Positions 16,251 to 28,160 of a DNA stretch of 64,000 nt are shown here, in pieces. A program made the position numbers and the translations under genes. Each line of letters starts with the position of its first letter. Position 1 is the stretch's first letter. The notes under the pieces were generated by a model. That model saw nothing but the letters and a program-made list of their open reading frames with translations, did not search any database and had not been told where the DNA came from. The DNA is from Alcaligenes sp. SORT26. Lineage in GTDB: Bacteria > Pseudomonadota > Gammaproteobacteria > Burkholderiales > Burkholderiaceae_B. Where the stretch lies: positions 1,364,001-1,428,000 of the forward strand of contig NZ_CP070975.1 in NCBI RefSeq assembly GCF_017377875.1, read 5' to 3'.

Positions 16251-19200
16251 TTAAGGTTCAATCCGCGGCGGCGGCTCTCTTTTCTCAGCGCTGACAACTG
16301 GGGCATCCAGCTCTTTCAATTGAGGATCATCAATTTTGCCGGTCACCGCGTAAGTCACTGACAAATGGCTGCTCATCGGAATTTGCATCAGCCACTGCGT
16401 CAGCAAAGCCCCTACCCCCACGACAGGGTTAACCGTGAAATACGCGGCAATCGCCGCGCCACTCATATCCAGATTGGGGTTCACCACCGCCACCAGATCC
16501 AGCGTCTCGTCCTTGATGTCAATCCAGCCCTTCAGCTTGATTGCCCCTGCTGGGCCTTTGATCTGATAGTTATCCAGTTCCAGCTTGCCCTGTGCCAGGT
16601 TCATGCGCCCAGTCAGGCTATCAAAAGCAAAGCCTGTTTTGACGGCTCCGAACAAATCCAGATCCAGTCGGCTTAAACGTGAAATGGACTGCAGACTCAA
16701 GAGCTCCAGCAACTTGGCTGAACGCGATTTCAAACTGATAAAGCGCCCTTTTTTCAAATCCACATTGAACTGCCCGCTGATCTTGCGCTTGTCGAATGTC
16801 CAGGGGAAGTCACTCCAGAACAAGGCAGCTTGTACTGTGCCGTCACCGTCTTTGATTGACTCGGTCAGCAAACCACTGACATCAACAAACTTCCCCAGAT
16901 CAGCAACATAACTATTGGCAATCAGCTCCAAGCCACGCTGTGGTCCACGCAATGCCAAGGAGCCCTGTCCTTGCAATTGCATACCGTCCGCACTCAGGGC
17001 AAAGTTCTCCAGCTTCCACTGCTGTCCCTTTCCGTCAGGCTTGCCCTTGGCTTCCAGCTTGCCAAAACGCATGCCCTGAATCTGCAAGTCATCAACCTTG
17101 AGCGAGATCGCAGGCAAGAGCAGATCGTCGTCCATAGGCAAGTCGGCATCGGGCCAGGCCCAATCCGGGCGACGGCTATCAATATGCAAACGGGAAAAAT
17201 TGGCACTGAACAAGCCGGTAAAACGTCCGTCCTGATGCTGCGCCTGCACATTCCCTTCTGCTTGCCGGGCTTTCAGACTCATGTACAACTTGCCTGCAGC
17301 ATCTTCGGTACTTTCCAGTTCCAACTGATCAAGCCACTGCCCTCTGAAAAACGCTTGATCTGTTTTCAGACGTACCCGTTCCAACAGGGGCAGCAAAGGG
17401 CGGGCCGAGGAAGCCAGGGCACTGCCATCCAAATTCTGGCCAAACTCCTGCACGACCTGCTCCCACGCATCCAGATCTATCCGGTTGTAGCGACTGTGCA
17501 ATTCCAGACCACGCTTGGGCCAGTTCACCAGACCGGGGGTTCCTATGCTTCCGCTCTGGAAATAACTGCCTTGGCGGGAGCCTTGCAGGTGCAGCAGATT
17601 CAGCAAAAAAGTCTGCCTGTCTTCCAGACTGATCTGCAAACGATCTAGCTTGGCGGCGGAGTCGCTACGCCAATCCGCCTTCAATTTAGCCGCCCGCTCC
17701 GCAGGCTTATGAAAAGGCTCGGGCAAGTTCAAGGCCAGCCCGCTCAGATCAGATTCCACACCAAAAGAAAAAGAGCTCTTGGCATCCAACATCATCAATG
17801 CGCTGTACGGTGTCTGGCCTTGCAAACGCTGCAGGCCTTTCAATTCCAGGTACTGCTCCAGACCTTGTGCGGTCAGCACGCCATTCAAACGCAAGCCGGG
17901 CTTGCCCGGCTCCAGCACACCGCTAATTTGGGTATCACCGCCCAGGAGCTTGCCTGACAAAGTCTGCGCGCTAATGCCTTTTTCGTTAAAGGCCAACTCC
18001 CCCTTCAAGGCTGTCAAAGACGGCGCCTGAGGCATGTATTGAAACTCGCCATTGTCTATCTGGATCTGGCCCTGGACTTGTGTGTCGTCTGCATTATCCA
18101 AGGGAATCTGCAGCTTGAGAGGAACCGTCCAGTCCCCTTTGACCCGGCTCTCTGACAGCAAGCCATCCAGGAGCGAATCCAGGGGGGATTGATGCACCAA
18201 AGCCAGATAGCTGGTGGCCGGGGCTTGAGACAAGCCTTCCAGCTTCAAGAAGCTTTCTTTTTCCAAAGAGGTGATGTGTGTCTGGATATCCCGCAGGGCA
18301 ATATCCTGATGCTTGGCAATTGGCATGCGCGCCTGCTGAGCCAGGATATCCAGATTGTCGTTGTGCATGCGTATGCTGCCCTGCACGCCTTCCAGACGCG
18401 GCCAGGCCAAGCGCTTGGGACGTGCAGGCTGGTAATCCACAATCCCGTTATCCAAGGCCCCCGCCACTTCAAAACTGCCATCTTCCGGACTCAAGCCATA
18501 GGGAAAGGTATCCAGACCGCCCTGCACACGAATCGTGCCATCACGTACCGCCCCTTGCACCAATCCAGTCTGCATCCATTCGCGGGCCAGCGGATTAACG
18601 GTTAAAGGCAGGTAATTCACCAAAGCGCCCAAATTCAGGTATTTGAATTGGCCCTGCCAATCCGCCACCCCGGCTTCAAAATGAGCATCTTCACGCCAGC
18701 TTCCACTGATCTGTGCATCCAGATCGGGATTACGCACACCCAGACTCATCTTGCTGATGCTCAGTCTGGCCTGCTCATCACGATGAAGGGTGCCTTGAGC
18801 AGCAAGCTGGTCCACGGCCAGATACTGGGCGAACACATCCGGTACACGCAGGCCAAAGCCATTCATAGCCAGCGCCCACTGCAGATCGCCACTTTGCTTG
18901 CCCTGAGCCAGCGCCTGCACGTCGTTCAGCCCGCCAGCCAGCTCAACAGCGGCCTGTTCCAGTTGCAGCCGATCTTCGCTTTCAGTCAGCACGGCCACAT
19001 CGCGCAGTTGTGCGACTAGCTGCATCTGTATGGGCTGAACCGATTGGGTCTGACTGGCCTGGGCACGCAGATCAAGCCAGCCTTTGTCCAGAACTGCAGG
19101 CACATCCAGCCAAGGGCGCAGCGCGGGAGTATCTACCCCTTTGGCCTGCACCGTCATCTCCCAAGGCAGGTCCATCACATCCACATTCTCTGGCAGACGA

Positions 19201-19856
19201 CGCTTGCCTTGCACCCGCAAGGCAAGGTCCAGGGACTCTCCCAGATTCGCGGGCAAGGCCGTGGCCAGATTCACCTCGTGCCAGCCCTGTCTATACCCGA
19301 TCTGCAACTGAATGGAAGGCAGGCTCAACACCGGCGCACCGCGCAAGTCGTCCTGCCACTGCAAGGATGTGCCCTGAATACGAATGCCCCGCTGTTCCAG
19401 CAGCCAACGAACCGGCCCTTGCCAAGCCTGAGGCTCGGTGTCCGTGCTGTCATCCTCCAGATCCAGCACTTGCCCCATCACCAGAATCTGGCCTTGAGGA
19501 TCGCGCCGCACAGGAATCGTCAAACCTTGCACATCCAGTTGACGCAATTGCAGCGAGCCGCTGAACAGCGACTTCCAACTGATATCGGCTTCCAATTGAG
19601 GCAGTTGCAGCATGGGCTCCTGGCCCGGCTCAGCCAGGGACAAGCCCGTCACTGCAATATGGGGATTCCAGCCTTGCCAGTCGCCTTTTAATTCTTGAAT
19701 CTGGACGTTCAGACCGGTTTGCTCACTGATTTTCTGCACCAGATAAGGACGCAAATTATCCAGTTGGGGCACGAGCAGGTAACGTAGCCCGACCAGGCTT
19801 AGCATCAGCGCAAAATAGAGCAGCAGCGCCAGTCGCACAAGCCCTCGAACTACCAT
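16251..19856 (-). CDS. yhdP: YhdP family (AsmA-like) envelope protein
   Basis: This is a 1201-residue AsmA-like protein with one N-terminal membrane helix (GLVRLALLLYFALMLSLVGLRYLLVP) and a long periplasmic beta-rich body, ending in the AsmA-type C-terminal segment (DLDLFGAVKTGFAFDSLTGRMNLAQGKLELDNYQIKGPAGAIKLKGWIDIKDETLDLVAVV, given here as the region about residues 1085-1145). Members of this family help move phospholipid to the outer membrane. It is divergent from glnE with about 100 bp between, an arrangement common in related genomes. The length is close to the E. coli protein (about 1266). Confidence 0.85.
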   Translation of the reverse strand: MVVRGLVRLALLLYFALMLSLVGLRYLLVPQLDNLRPYLVQKISEQTGLNVQIQELKGDWQGWNPHIAVTGLSLAEPGQEPMLQLPQLEADISWKSLFSGSLQLRQLDVQGLTIPVRRDPQGQILVMGQVLDLEDDSTDTEPQAWQGPVRWLLEQRGIRIQGTSLQWQDDLRGAPVLSLPSIQLQIGYRQGWHEVNLATALPANLGESLDLALRVQGKRRLPENVDVMDLPWEMTVQAKGVDTPALRPWLDVPAVLDKGWLDLRAQASQTQSVQPIQMQLVAQLRDVAVLTESEDRLQLEQAAVELAGGLNDVQALAQGKQSGDLQWALAMNGFGLRVPDVFAQYLAVDQLAAQGTLHRDEQARLSISKMSLGVRNPDLDAQISGSWREDAHFEAGVADWQGQFKYLNLGALVNYLPLTVNPLAREWMQTGLVQGAVRDGTIRVQGGLDTFPYGLSPEDGSFEVAGALDNGIVDYQPARPKRLAWPRLEGVQGSIRMHNDNLDILAQQARMPIAKHQDIALRDIQTHITSLEKESFLKLEGLSQAPATSYLALVHQSPLDSLLDGLLSESRVKGDWTVPLKLQIPLDNADDTQVQGQIQIDNGEFQYMPQAPSLTALKGELAFNEKGISAQTLSGKLLGGDTQISGVLEPGKPGLRLNGVLTAQGLEQYLELKGLQRLQGQTPYSALMMLDAKSSFSFGVESDLSGLALNLPEPFHKPAERAAKLKADWRSDSAAKLDRLQISLEDRQTFLLNLLHLQGSRQGSYFQSGSIGTPGLVNWPKRGLELHSRYNRIDLDAWEQVVQEFGQNLDGSALASSARPLLPLLERVRLKTDQAFFRGQWLDQLELESTEDAAGKLYMSLKARQAEGNVQAQHQDGRFTGLFSANFSRLHIDSRRPDWAWPDADLPMDDDLLLPAISLKVDDLQIQGMRFGKLEAKGKPDGKGQQWKLENFALSADGMQLQGQGSLALRGPQRGLELIANSYVADLGKFVDVSGLLTESIKDGDGTVQAALFWSDFPWTFDKRKISGQFNVDLKKGRFISLKSRSAKLLELLSLQSISRLSRLDLDLFGAVKTGFAFDSLTGRMNLAQGKLELDNYQIKGPAGAIKLKGWIDIKDETLDLVAVVNPNLDMSGAAIAAYFTVNPVVGVGALLTQWLMQIPMSSHLSVTYAVTGKIDDPQLKELDAPVVSAEKREPPPRIEP

Positions 19857-19956
19857 GCAATCAATTCCCGAGTATAGTTAGATGCGGTCATTTCCGGCAT
19901 TGTCAGACAAGTAATGGCACTTGCCGTTCCCCCTTCTCCGAAAAGCCTCTTATCGT

Positions 19957-22713
19957 ATGAGCCCGTCCATTATATTGAAGCCCGTGATGCAATGGTCCGG
20001 CCCCTTGCGTCGAAAAGTAAACGCTCAGCCACAATTTGGAACGTGGCTGGAAGAGCAAGCGCAACACGCGGTCACCCCCACCCTCATTACGCAATGGTAT
20101 CGGACTTTACTGCCCGAGCCCGATAATGATCGTCTGGCGCAAGTGCGCCAGGCCTTGCGCCAACTGCGTGAACGGGTCTTTCTGGTGCTGATGATCCGCG
20201 ATATCAATGGCCTGGCGCCCCTGGAAGAAGTCATGCAGGCCATGAGTAGCCTGGCTGATCTGGCCGTCGCTCAAGCCTACGAAACCGTGGCCCGGCAACT
20301 GGCGGAAATCCACGGCATCCCAAAAAATTCGGAAACCGGCCTACCCCAGGAGATGATTATTTTGGGTATGGGCAAGCTGGGTGGGGGCGAATTAAACGTC
20401 TCCTCGGATATTGATCTGATCATGCTCTACGACGAGGACGGTGAAACTGACGGTCGCCGCCCCCTGAGCTATCACGAGTTTTACGGCAAAGTTACCCAGC
20501 GCATGATGCCCGTGCTGTCCGATACCGACGCCTTCGGCCAGGTGTTTCGCACCGACTTGCGCCTGCGCCCGGACGGAGATTCCGGGCCGCTGGCCTGGAG
20601 CATGCAGGCGCTGGAAAACTACCTGGTCAATCAAGGCCGGGAATGGGAGCGCTATGCCTGGATCAAGGCCCGCCCTATCAAGGCCCAGGCTTTTGAAGGC
20701 AGCCGCAGTGCAGGCGATGTGCATCACTTCGAGGCCCTGCGTACCCCATTTGTATACCGCAAGTATTTTGATTTTGATGCCTTGTCGGCCCTGCGTGGCC
20801 TGCGCGAGCGCATCCGCCAGGATTGGACCCGCCGCGCCCTGAACCGCAATGGCGTGGAGACCTGGCACAACATCAAGCTGGGCGACGGTGGAATTCGGGA
20901 AATTGAATTCGTGGTCCAACTGAATCAGTTGATTCGGGGTGGGCGACAGCCTTCCTTGCAAACCCCCAGCCTGCACAAAGCCCTGAAAGGCCAATGTGCC
21001 GCTGGTTTGCTGGATCAGGAGGTCTGCGACAAGCTGTTGGCCGCCTATACCTTCTTGCGACGCGTCGAACACCGTTTGCAGTACCGCGAGGACGAGCAAA
21101 CCCATTTGCTGCCTCAGGACGAGGAGCAGCGCACCGAGCTGGCCTCCACCTTGGGGCTGAGTCTGGCCGATTTCGACGAACAACTAGGCCAGCACAGAAA
21201 GTTTGTGTCGCACACCTTCCGCAATGCCTTCCGCCTGGCGGGTATGGGCGAAGAAGCTAGTGCCGAGCCGCCTGCGGCCACAGCTCCCACCCCCGAAATC
21301 AACAGCGCCGAACAGGATCAGGCTTTGCAGGAACGCATCGAACAATTGCGTCAGGCCCTGCTGAACAGCCATCGCCTGCGCAGCCTGCCTAATGCCAGCC
21401 TGGATCGCGTCCAGCGCTTGATCCCCTTGGCCGAAGATTACGCCTACCGCTCCGAAAACCCGGAAATGACAGCGACCCGGCTCTTCAATCTGATCGAGCT
21501 GATTGCCCAACGCAGCGCCTATCTGGCCTTGCTGGCCGAATACCCCGATACCCTGGCCCGCGTCGCCCGTATTGTCTCGGCCAGCCCGTGGGCCGCGCAG
21601 TATCTGGCTCAATACCCGCTCCTGCTGGACAGCCTGATCGAATGGCATTCGCTGATGGAGATTCCGGACTTCGCCGCTCTGTCCGAACAAATGTGCCGGG
21701 ATCTGGACGCCTGCCGTCTGCCCGATGGGCAGGCCGATGTCGAACAGCAAATGAACATGATGCGCGACTGGCAGCATCAGATCACCTTCCAATTGCTGGC
21801 TCAGGATCTGGAAGGCGTGCTAACGGTTGAGGCCCTGGCCGACCAGCTCTCGGCCCTGGCCGATATGATGCTGGCCGAAACGCTGGAGCGCACCTGGCCA
21901 CTGACGCGCCCCCGCAGCCTGGGCCCCGAACACGACACCCCGCCGCGCTTTGCCGTCATTGCCTACGGCAAGCTGGGCGGCAAGGAAATTGGCTACGCCT
22001 CGGACCTGGATCTGGTGTTTCTGTACGACGATCCCAGCCAGGACAATGTGGAGCGCTACATCAAACTGGCTCGCCGCATGACCAGTTGGCTGTCCGCCAT
22101 GACCTCCTCCGGCCGCCTCTACGATATTGACCTGCGTTTGCGCCCGGATGGCGATGCGGGTTTGCTGGCTGTCAGCGTCGATGCCTTCGAGCAGTATCAA
22201 ACCCGCAGCGCCTGGTCTTGGGAGCACCAAGCCATTACCCGCGCCCGTTTTGTGACCGGGGATGCCCAGATCAAAGAGCGTTTCGATGAAATCCGCCGCT
22301 CCATCCTGTTGATGGAGCGGGATCGCCGCAAACTGCGTGCCGATATTCTGGACATGCGTGACAAGATCAGTGCCGGACACCCCAATCGCAGCGAACTGTT
22401 TGACTTGAAACACGACCGAGGCGGCATGGTGGATGTGGAGTTCATCACCCAATATCTGGTGCTGTGCCATAGCCGAGAGCATCCCAAACTGCTGGAAAAT
22501 CTGGGCAATATCGCCCTGCTGGGCATTGCCGCCCAGGCAGGACTGATCGAAGTCGACCATGCCCAGGAGGTGGCAGACGCCTATCGCGCCTTGCGCCGTC
22601 GTCAGCATGCATTGCGTCTGGAAGGGGCAGAAAAAGCCCGTGTACCGCAAACCGAGCTGACCCAAGAGCGGCAGGCCGTAACCCGGCTGTGGGATGAGGT
22701 CCTGGGGTACTAA
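19957..22713 (+). CDS. glnE: Bifunctional glutamine synthetase adenylyltransferase/adenylyl-removing enzyme
   Basis: GlnE adds AMP to, and removes it from, glutamine synthetase according to PII state. Two nucleotidyltransferase domains are visible: [18 protein letters not shown] near residue 135 and [18 protein letters not shown] near residue 670. Each is followed by an [18 protein letters not shown] motif. The 918-residue length fits the family. ATG 19957 is chosen; an in-frame TTG at 19921 would add 12 residues, and neither start has a strong ribosome-binding site. Confidence 0.94.
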   Translation: MSPSIILKPVMQWSGPLRRKVNAQPQFGTWLEEQAQHAVTPTLITQWYRTLLPEPDNDRLAQVRQALRQLRERVFLVLMIRDINGLAPLEEVMQAMSSLADLAVAQAYETVARQLAEIHGIPKNSETGLPQEMIILGMGKLGGGELNVSSDIDLIMLYDEDGETDGRRPLSYHEFYGKVTQRMMPVLSDTDAFGQVFRTDLRLRPDGDSGPLAWSMQALENYLVNQGREWERYAWIKARPIKAQAFEGSRSAGDVHHFEALRTPFVYRKYFDFDALSALRGLRERIRQDWTRRALNRNGVETWHNIKLGDGGIREIEFVVQLNQLIRGGRQPSLQTPSLHKALKGQCAAGLLDQEVCDKLLAAYTFLRRVEHRLQYREDEQTHLLPQDEEQRTELASTLGLSLADFDEQLGQHRKFVSHTFRNAFRLAGMGEEASAEPPAATAPTPEINSAEQDQALQERIEQLRQALLNSHRLRSLPNASLDRVQRLIPLAEDYAYRSENPEMTATRLFNLIELIAQRSAYLALLAEYPDTLARVARIVSASPWAAQYLAQYPLLLDSLIEWHSLMEIPDFAALSEQMCRDLDACRLPDGQADVEQQMNMMRDWQHQITFQLLAQDLEGVLTVEALADQLSALADMMLAETLERTWPLTRPRSLGPEHDTPPRFAVIAYGKLGGKEIGYASDLDLVFLYDDPSQDNVERYIKLARRMTSWLSAMTSSGRLYDIDLRLRPDGDAGLLAVSVDAFEQYQTRSAWSWEHQAITRARFVTGDAQIKERFDEIRRSILLMERDRRKLRADILDMRDKISAGHPNRSELFDLKHDRGGMVDVEFITQYLVLCHSREHPKLLENLGNIALLGIAAQAGLIEVDHAQEVADAYRALRRRQHALRLEGAEKARVPQTELTQERQAVTRLWDEVLGY

Positions 22714-22815
22714 GGCAACAGATTGATTTCACTAAACTTTGCCAAGAATCTACAATAGTCGCATTGATTTATTGTGCGACCGACTCGGGACGCCTTTTTA
22801 CTCGGATTCAGATTC

Positions 22816-23508
22816 ATGTCCACTCAGCTCAATCGTCCAGTTTTAACCATGCCGGAGAAGCGCGAGAAATTGCTGCTGCACTCCTGCTGCGCCCCCTGTT
22901 CGGGCGAGGTGATGGAGGCCTTGCACGCCTCGGGGATTGAATACACCGTTTTCTTCTACAACCCCAATATCCACCCTGCCCGCGAGTACGAACTGCGCAA
23001 GCAGGAAAACATCCGCTTTGCCGAAGAACACGGCATCGAGTTCATTGACGCCGATTACGACGTGGATAACTGGTTCGAGCGCGTACGCGGCCTGGAACAC
23101 GCTCCCGAGCGTGGCGAACGCTGCACCGTCTGCTTTGACATGCGCTTTGAGCGTACCGCGCTCTACGCCCATGAAAATGGCTATGACATCATCTCCAGCG
23201 TGCTGGGTATCTCGCGCTGGAAGGACATGAACCAGATCAACGACTGCGGCGAACGCGCTGCAGCGCGTTATCCGGAGATGAAGTACTGGACCTACAACTG
23301 GCGCAAAGGTGGCGGATCGCAACGCATGCTGGAGATCAGCAAGCGCGAGAACTTCTACCAGCAGGAATACTGCGGCTGTGTGTACTCGCTGCGCGACACC
23401 AACCGTCACCGCCGCTCGCAAGGCCGCCCTCGCGTCGAGATCGGCGTGAAGTTCTACGGCAAGGATGAACTGGACCTGACACCGCCTCCGGTTCAAGAGA
23501 ATGCCTAA
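22816..23508 (+). CDS. queH: Epoxyqueuosine reductase QueH
   Basis: QueH performs the last step of queuosine synthesis in tRNA, reducing epoxyqueuosine, and replaces the cobalamin-dependent QueG. The 230-residue product has the family's cysteine signature: SCCAPCSG (Cys24, 25, 28), [16 protein letters not shown] and [12 protein letters not shown], which bind a [4Fe-4S] cluster and an extra iron. ATG 22816 gives the usual N-terminus; an in-frame GTG at 22774 is less likely. queF, for an earlier step of the same pathway, is about 13 kb downstream. Confidence 0.93.
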   Translation: MSTQLNRPVLTMPEKREKLLLHSCCAPCSGEVMEALHASGIEYTVFFYNPNIHPAREYELRKQENIRFAEEHGIEFIDADYDVDNWFERVRGLEHAPERGERCTVCFDMRFERTALYAHENGYDIISSVLGISRWKDMNQINDCGERAAARYPEMKYWTYNWRKGGGSQRMLEISKRENFYQQEYCGCVYSLRDTNRHRRSQGRPRVEIGVKFYGKDELDLTPPPVQENA

Positions 23509-23704
23509 GCAAGACCTGCACGGTCTTTACGGACTCAGTACACCTGGCTAAGACAGCCTCCGCCTGACCGATGTCCCATATACGAACATTGCATCGATGA
23601 GCCACACCAAGACTCTGGATAGCTTTGTCTTTGCTAAAACCGGAGTGGGTGGCACAGATCAGAGGTAAAGCAACCCAGGCTTGAAACATTCCGTAGAGCC
23701 GAAG
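23509..23704. other. Intergenic region after queH with no recognised gene
   Basis: The 317-bp gap between queH and clpB contains the terminator at 23705-23737. I see no coding, RNA or repeat signal in the rest; an open frame on the minus strand here overlaps queH and looks fortuitous. Confidence 0.5.
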
Positions 23705-23737
23705 AAAAAGCGCCTTGGGTACCCAAGGCGCTTTTTT
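23705..23737. terminator. Perfect bidirectional terminator between queH and clpB
   Basis: Two 16-base arms, AAAAAGCGCCTTGGGT and its exact reverse complement, meet with no spacer. They make a GC-rich stem flanked by A5 and T6, suitable for the convergent queH and clpB transcripts. Confidence 0.92.
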
Positions 23738-23825
23738 ACTGCCGTTTCAACTACGGTTTACTGCATGTGCTGGTCAGCTCTACTGCTCAACTCTCACCAG
23801 CACAGCAGTAATCAGAGTCTGCTTA

Positions 23826-26417
<2,592 letters not shown>

Positions 26418-26693
26418 AGAATTTTCACTTCAGAAAATATGCGATAAGCTAAAGCAAACAGTTACTAAATACTGCTCGCCCAGATCTCGCAACAAATAAC
26501 AGGATGAATTGAAGATAAGGACAAAAACCAAGTATTCAAGTGTTTAGATCGCTTTTAAACAACAACATGGCAGGAGTAGCTACAGTGCGCTGTACCCGGC
26601 ATGGGGAGCCACTTCCCGCATGGCGCAGGCCTTAAGAACTAAACATATTAAGGATTATCGGGAATACCAACCAATAAAAAGCTACAATTACAC
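26418..26693. other. clpB-fnr divergent intergenic region
   Basis: This is the left part of the 324-bp gap between divergent clpB and fnr. It must hold the clpB promoter; a TTCAAG (CTTGAA on the minus strand) at 26535-26540 lacks a good sigma-32 -10 partner. No gene or repeat is seen. Confidence 0.45.
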
Positions 26694-26707
26694 TTGATTT
26701 GACTCAA
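26694..26707 (+). promoter_or_regulatory. FNR box upstream of fnr
   Basis: TTGATTTGACTCAA matches the FNR consensus TTGAT-N4-ATCAA at 9 of 10 fixed positions. Its centre (26700.5) is exactly 41.5 bp before the A of the fnr ATG, and a -10-like CATTAT lies at 26731-26736. It is a likely autoregulatory site; the geometry implies a transcript starting at or next to the start codon. Confidence 0.65.
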
Positions 26708-26741
26708 AGATTTAGCGTTTCGCCATCTGACATTATTCCTT

Positions 26742-27470
26742 ATGCAAAAACGTATCTCGGTTACCGCTGACTCCATACGCTGCTCTAGCTGTATGCTCAA
26801 TGAGGTGTGTCTACCTCTTGGGATGCCTAAGCATGAAATGGAGCGGTTGGACGAATTAGTCAAGGAGCGCATCCGCATCCCCAAGGGCGGCGTGCTGTTT
26901 CGACTGGCCGATTCAGTCGAAGGAATCTATGGTCTGCGCTCTGGTTCGATCAAGATGCAGTTGGAAGATTCCACCGGCCACATCCAGATTACGGGCTTTT
27001 TATTACCGGGTGAAATCCTGGGTATGGACAGCCTGGTTGAAAACCGCCACGTCTCCCACGCCATCGCGCTGGAAGACAGCGAAGTCTGTGTGATCCGTCT
27101 GGACGATCTGGACCGCCTGTCGGCCCAACTGCCTATCTTGCAACAACAGTTCCGTCGCCTGATGAGCAAGGAAATCAACCGCGCCCATCAATTGATGATG
27201 ACCTTGGCCGGACTGCGCTCTGAACAGCGCCTGGCCGCCTTCTTGCTGAATCTGTCCCAGCGCCTGTCGCTGCTTGGCTATTCCCCTTACGAATTCATTC
27301 TGCGCATGAGCCGCGAAGAAATCGGCAACTTCCTGGGCCTGACGCTGGAAACGGTCAGCCGCCTGTTCTCGCGCTTTGCGCGTGAAGGTCTGCTGAAAAT
27401 CTCGCAACGCGAAGTCCACTTGCTGGACCTGGCTGCCCTGCGCTCCCTGGCAGGCACAGAGTGCGACTAA
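26742..27470 (+). CDS. fnr: FNR-type oxygen-sensing transcriptional regulator
   Basis: The 242-residue CRP/FNR regulator has the N-terminal iron-sulfur ligand pattern Cys14-x2-Cys17-x5-Cys23 and a fourth cysteine at 116 (SEVCVIRL), as in E. coli FNR. It has a cyclic-nucleotide-like barrel and a C-terminal winged helix (REEIGNFLGLTLETVSRLFSRF, the E-SR recognition helix that reads TTGAT). With oxygen the [4Fe-4S] cluster breaks down; without oxygen the dimer binds FNR boxes, three of which occur in this window. The start has no Shine-Dalgarno sequence. It is flanked by its probable targets, the cbb3 oxidase genes. Confidence 0.95.
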   Translation: MQKRISVTADSIRCSSCMLNEVCLPLGMPKHEMERLDELVKERIRIPKGGVLFRLADSVEGIYGLRSGSIKMQLEDSTGHIQITGFLLPGEILGMDSLVENRHVSHAIALEDSEVCVIRLDDLDRLSAQLPILQQQFRRLMSKEINRAHQLMMTLAGLRSEQRLAAFLLNLSQRLSLLGYSPYEFILRMSREEIGNFLGLTLETVSRLFSRFAREGLLKISQREVHLLDLAALRSLAGTECD

Positions 27471-27560
27471 ACGGCCCTGCTGCTGTCTAGGGCTCAAGTA
27501 CATCGCTGAACGCCCTTGCGGCCTGCTGGTGCCCTCCTGAGCACTCACTACTACAAGATA

Positions 27561-27595
27561 AAAAAAAGCACATGCAATTTGCATGTGCTTTTTTT
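27561..27595. terminator. Bidirectional terminator between fnr and the cco cluster
   Basis: The stem AGCACATGCAA / TTGCATGTGCT is flanked by A-rich and T7 tracts, so it serves the convergent fnr and cco transcripts. Confidence 0.9.
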
Positions 27596-27616
27596 ATCTC
27601 TTCCCGACGATCTGAA

Positions 27617-27871
27617 TCAATCCAGACTATCCGCCGGTTCAGTCAGTACAGCAGGCGACCCTGAGGACATATACAGACTAAGCGTACAAGCCACCGAGAC
27701 GGCCACCCAAAACAGGAAAAACGCTACCGTATAAAAAGTCAGTCGATCTACTTGCATATGTCCAAGTACAACAATGTCCAGCGGGTCCACCAAAGCAAAC
27801 ACAATTGCGCTTAGCACCCCAGCGACCAGGAATGAAGGCCACAGTATCCACATCAACGATCGGATGGTCAT
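27617..27871 (-). CDS. Small two-helix membrane protein at the end of the cbb3 operon
   Basis: The 84-residue protein has two hydrophobic segments (about residues 5-27, SLMWILWPSFLVAGVLSAIV, and 39-60, LTFYTVAFFLFWVAVSVACT), a short polar link and a polar tail. ATG 27871 has AAGGGGG 5 nt upstream; ATG 27898 (MFPFKKGV) is an alternative with GAGAG upstream. It lies 66 bp after ccoH on the same strand, just before the terminator, so it may belong to the cbb3 operon. I do not recognise the family. An oxidase-assembly role is guesswork from position. Confidence 0.65.
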   Translation of the reverse strand: MTIRSLMWILWPSFLVAGVLSAIVFALVDPLDIVVLGHMQVDRLTFYTVAFFLFWVAVSVACTLSLYMSSGSPAVLTEPADSLD

Positions 27872-27937
27872 TCGTACCCCCTTCTTGAACGGAAACATAC
27901 TTCTCTCAACCCTAGCGTAACGGTGAATCGACTGCTT

Positions 27938-28141
27938 TTAGCGCTGCTCGCGGGCAGGCTCTACTTTGGTGACAACCAGACCTTGCTTGACGCCACCATC
28001 CGTAACTCCTTGATTACTGAAGTTCTGGAAGGCCAGCACAATAGTGATGACGCAGCCCACGATAGCCAGAGCGGGGCCGGCCATCAGCAACCAGGGCCAC
28101 GGCTCACGCCACCAGGGTCCACTGTCCTTTGATTCGTCCAT
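27938..28141 (-). CDS. ccoH: CcoH/FixH-like cbb3 oxidase assembly protein (short form)
   Basis: This 67-residue FixH-family protein begins with a PWWREPWPWLLMAGPALAIVGC segment, has one membrane helix (residues about 17-38), and ends with the conserved periplasmic GGVKQGLVVTK stretch. FixH/CcoH is needed for stable assembly of cbb3 oxidase. It is shorter than FixH of rhizobia (about 150 residues), having only the core. It follows ccoG by 19 bp. Confidence 0.85.
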   Translation of the reverse strand: MDESKDSGPWWREPWPWLLMAGPALAIVGCVITIVLAFQNFSNQGVTDGGVKQGLVVTKVEPAREQR

Positions 28142-28160
28142 GTTTTTGCTCTTTATAAAG

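Noticed and set aside
23505-23700. Possible small gene between queH and clpB
   Set aside because: The only frame of length overlaps queH on the other strand and lacks any start signal or recognisable domain.
26514-26540. Sigma-32 heat-shock promoter for clpB on the minus strand
   Set aside because: CTTGAA is present but the -10 segment TCCTTATC matches the CCCCAT-T consensus poorly; position alone is not enough.
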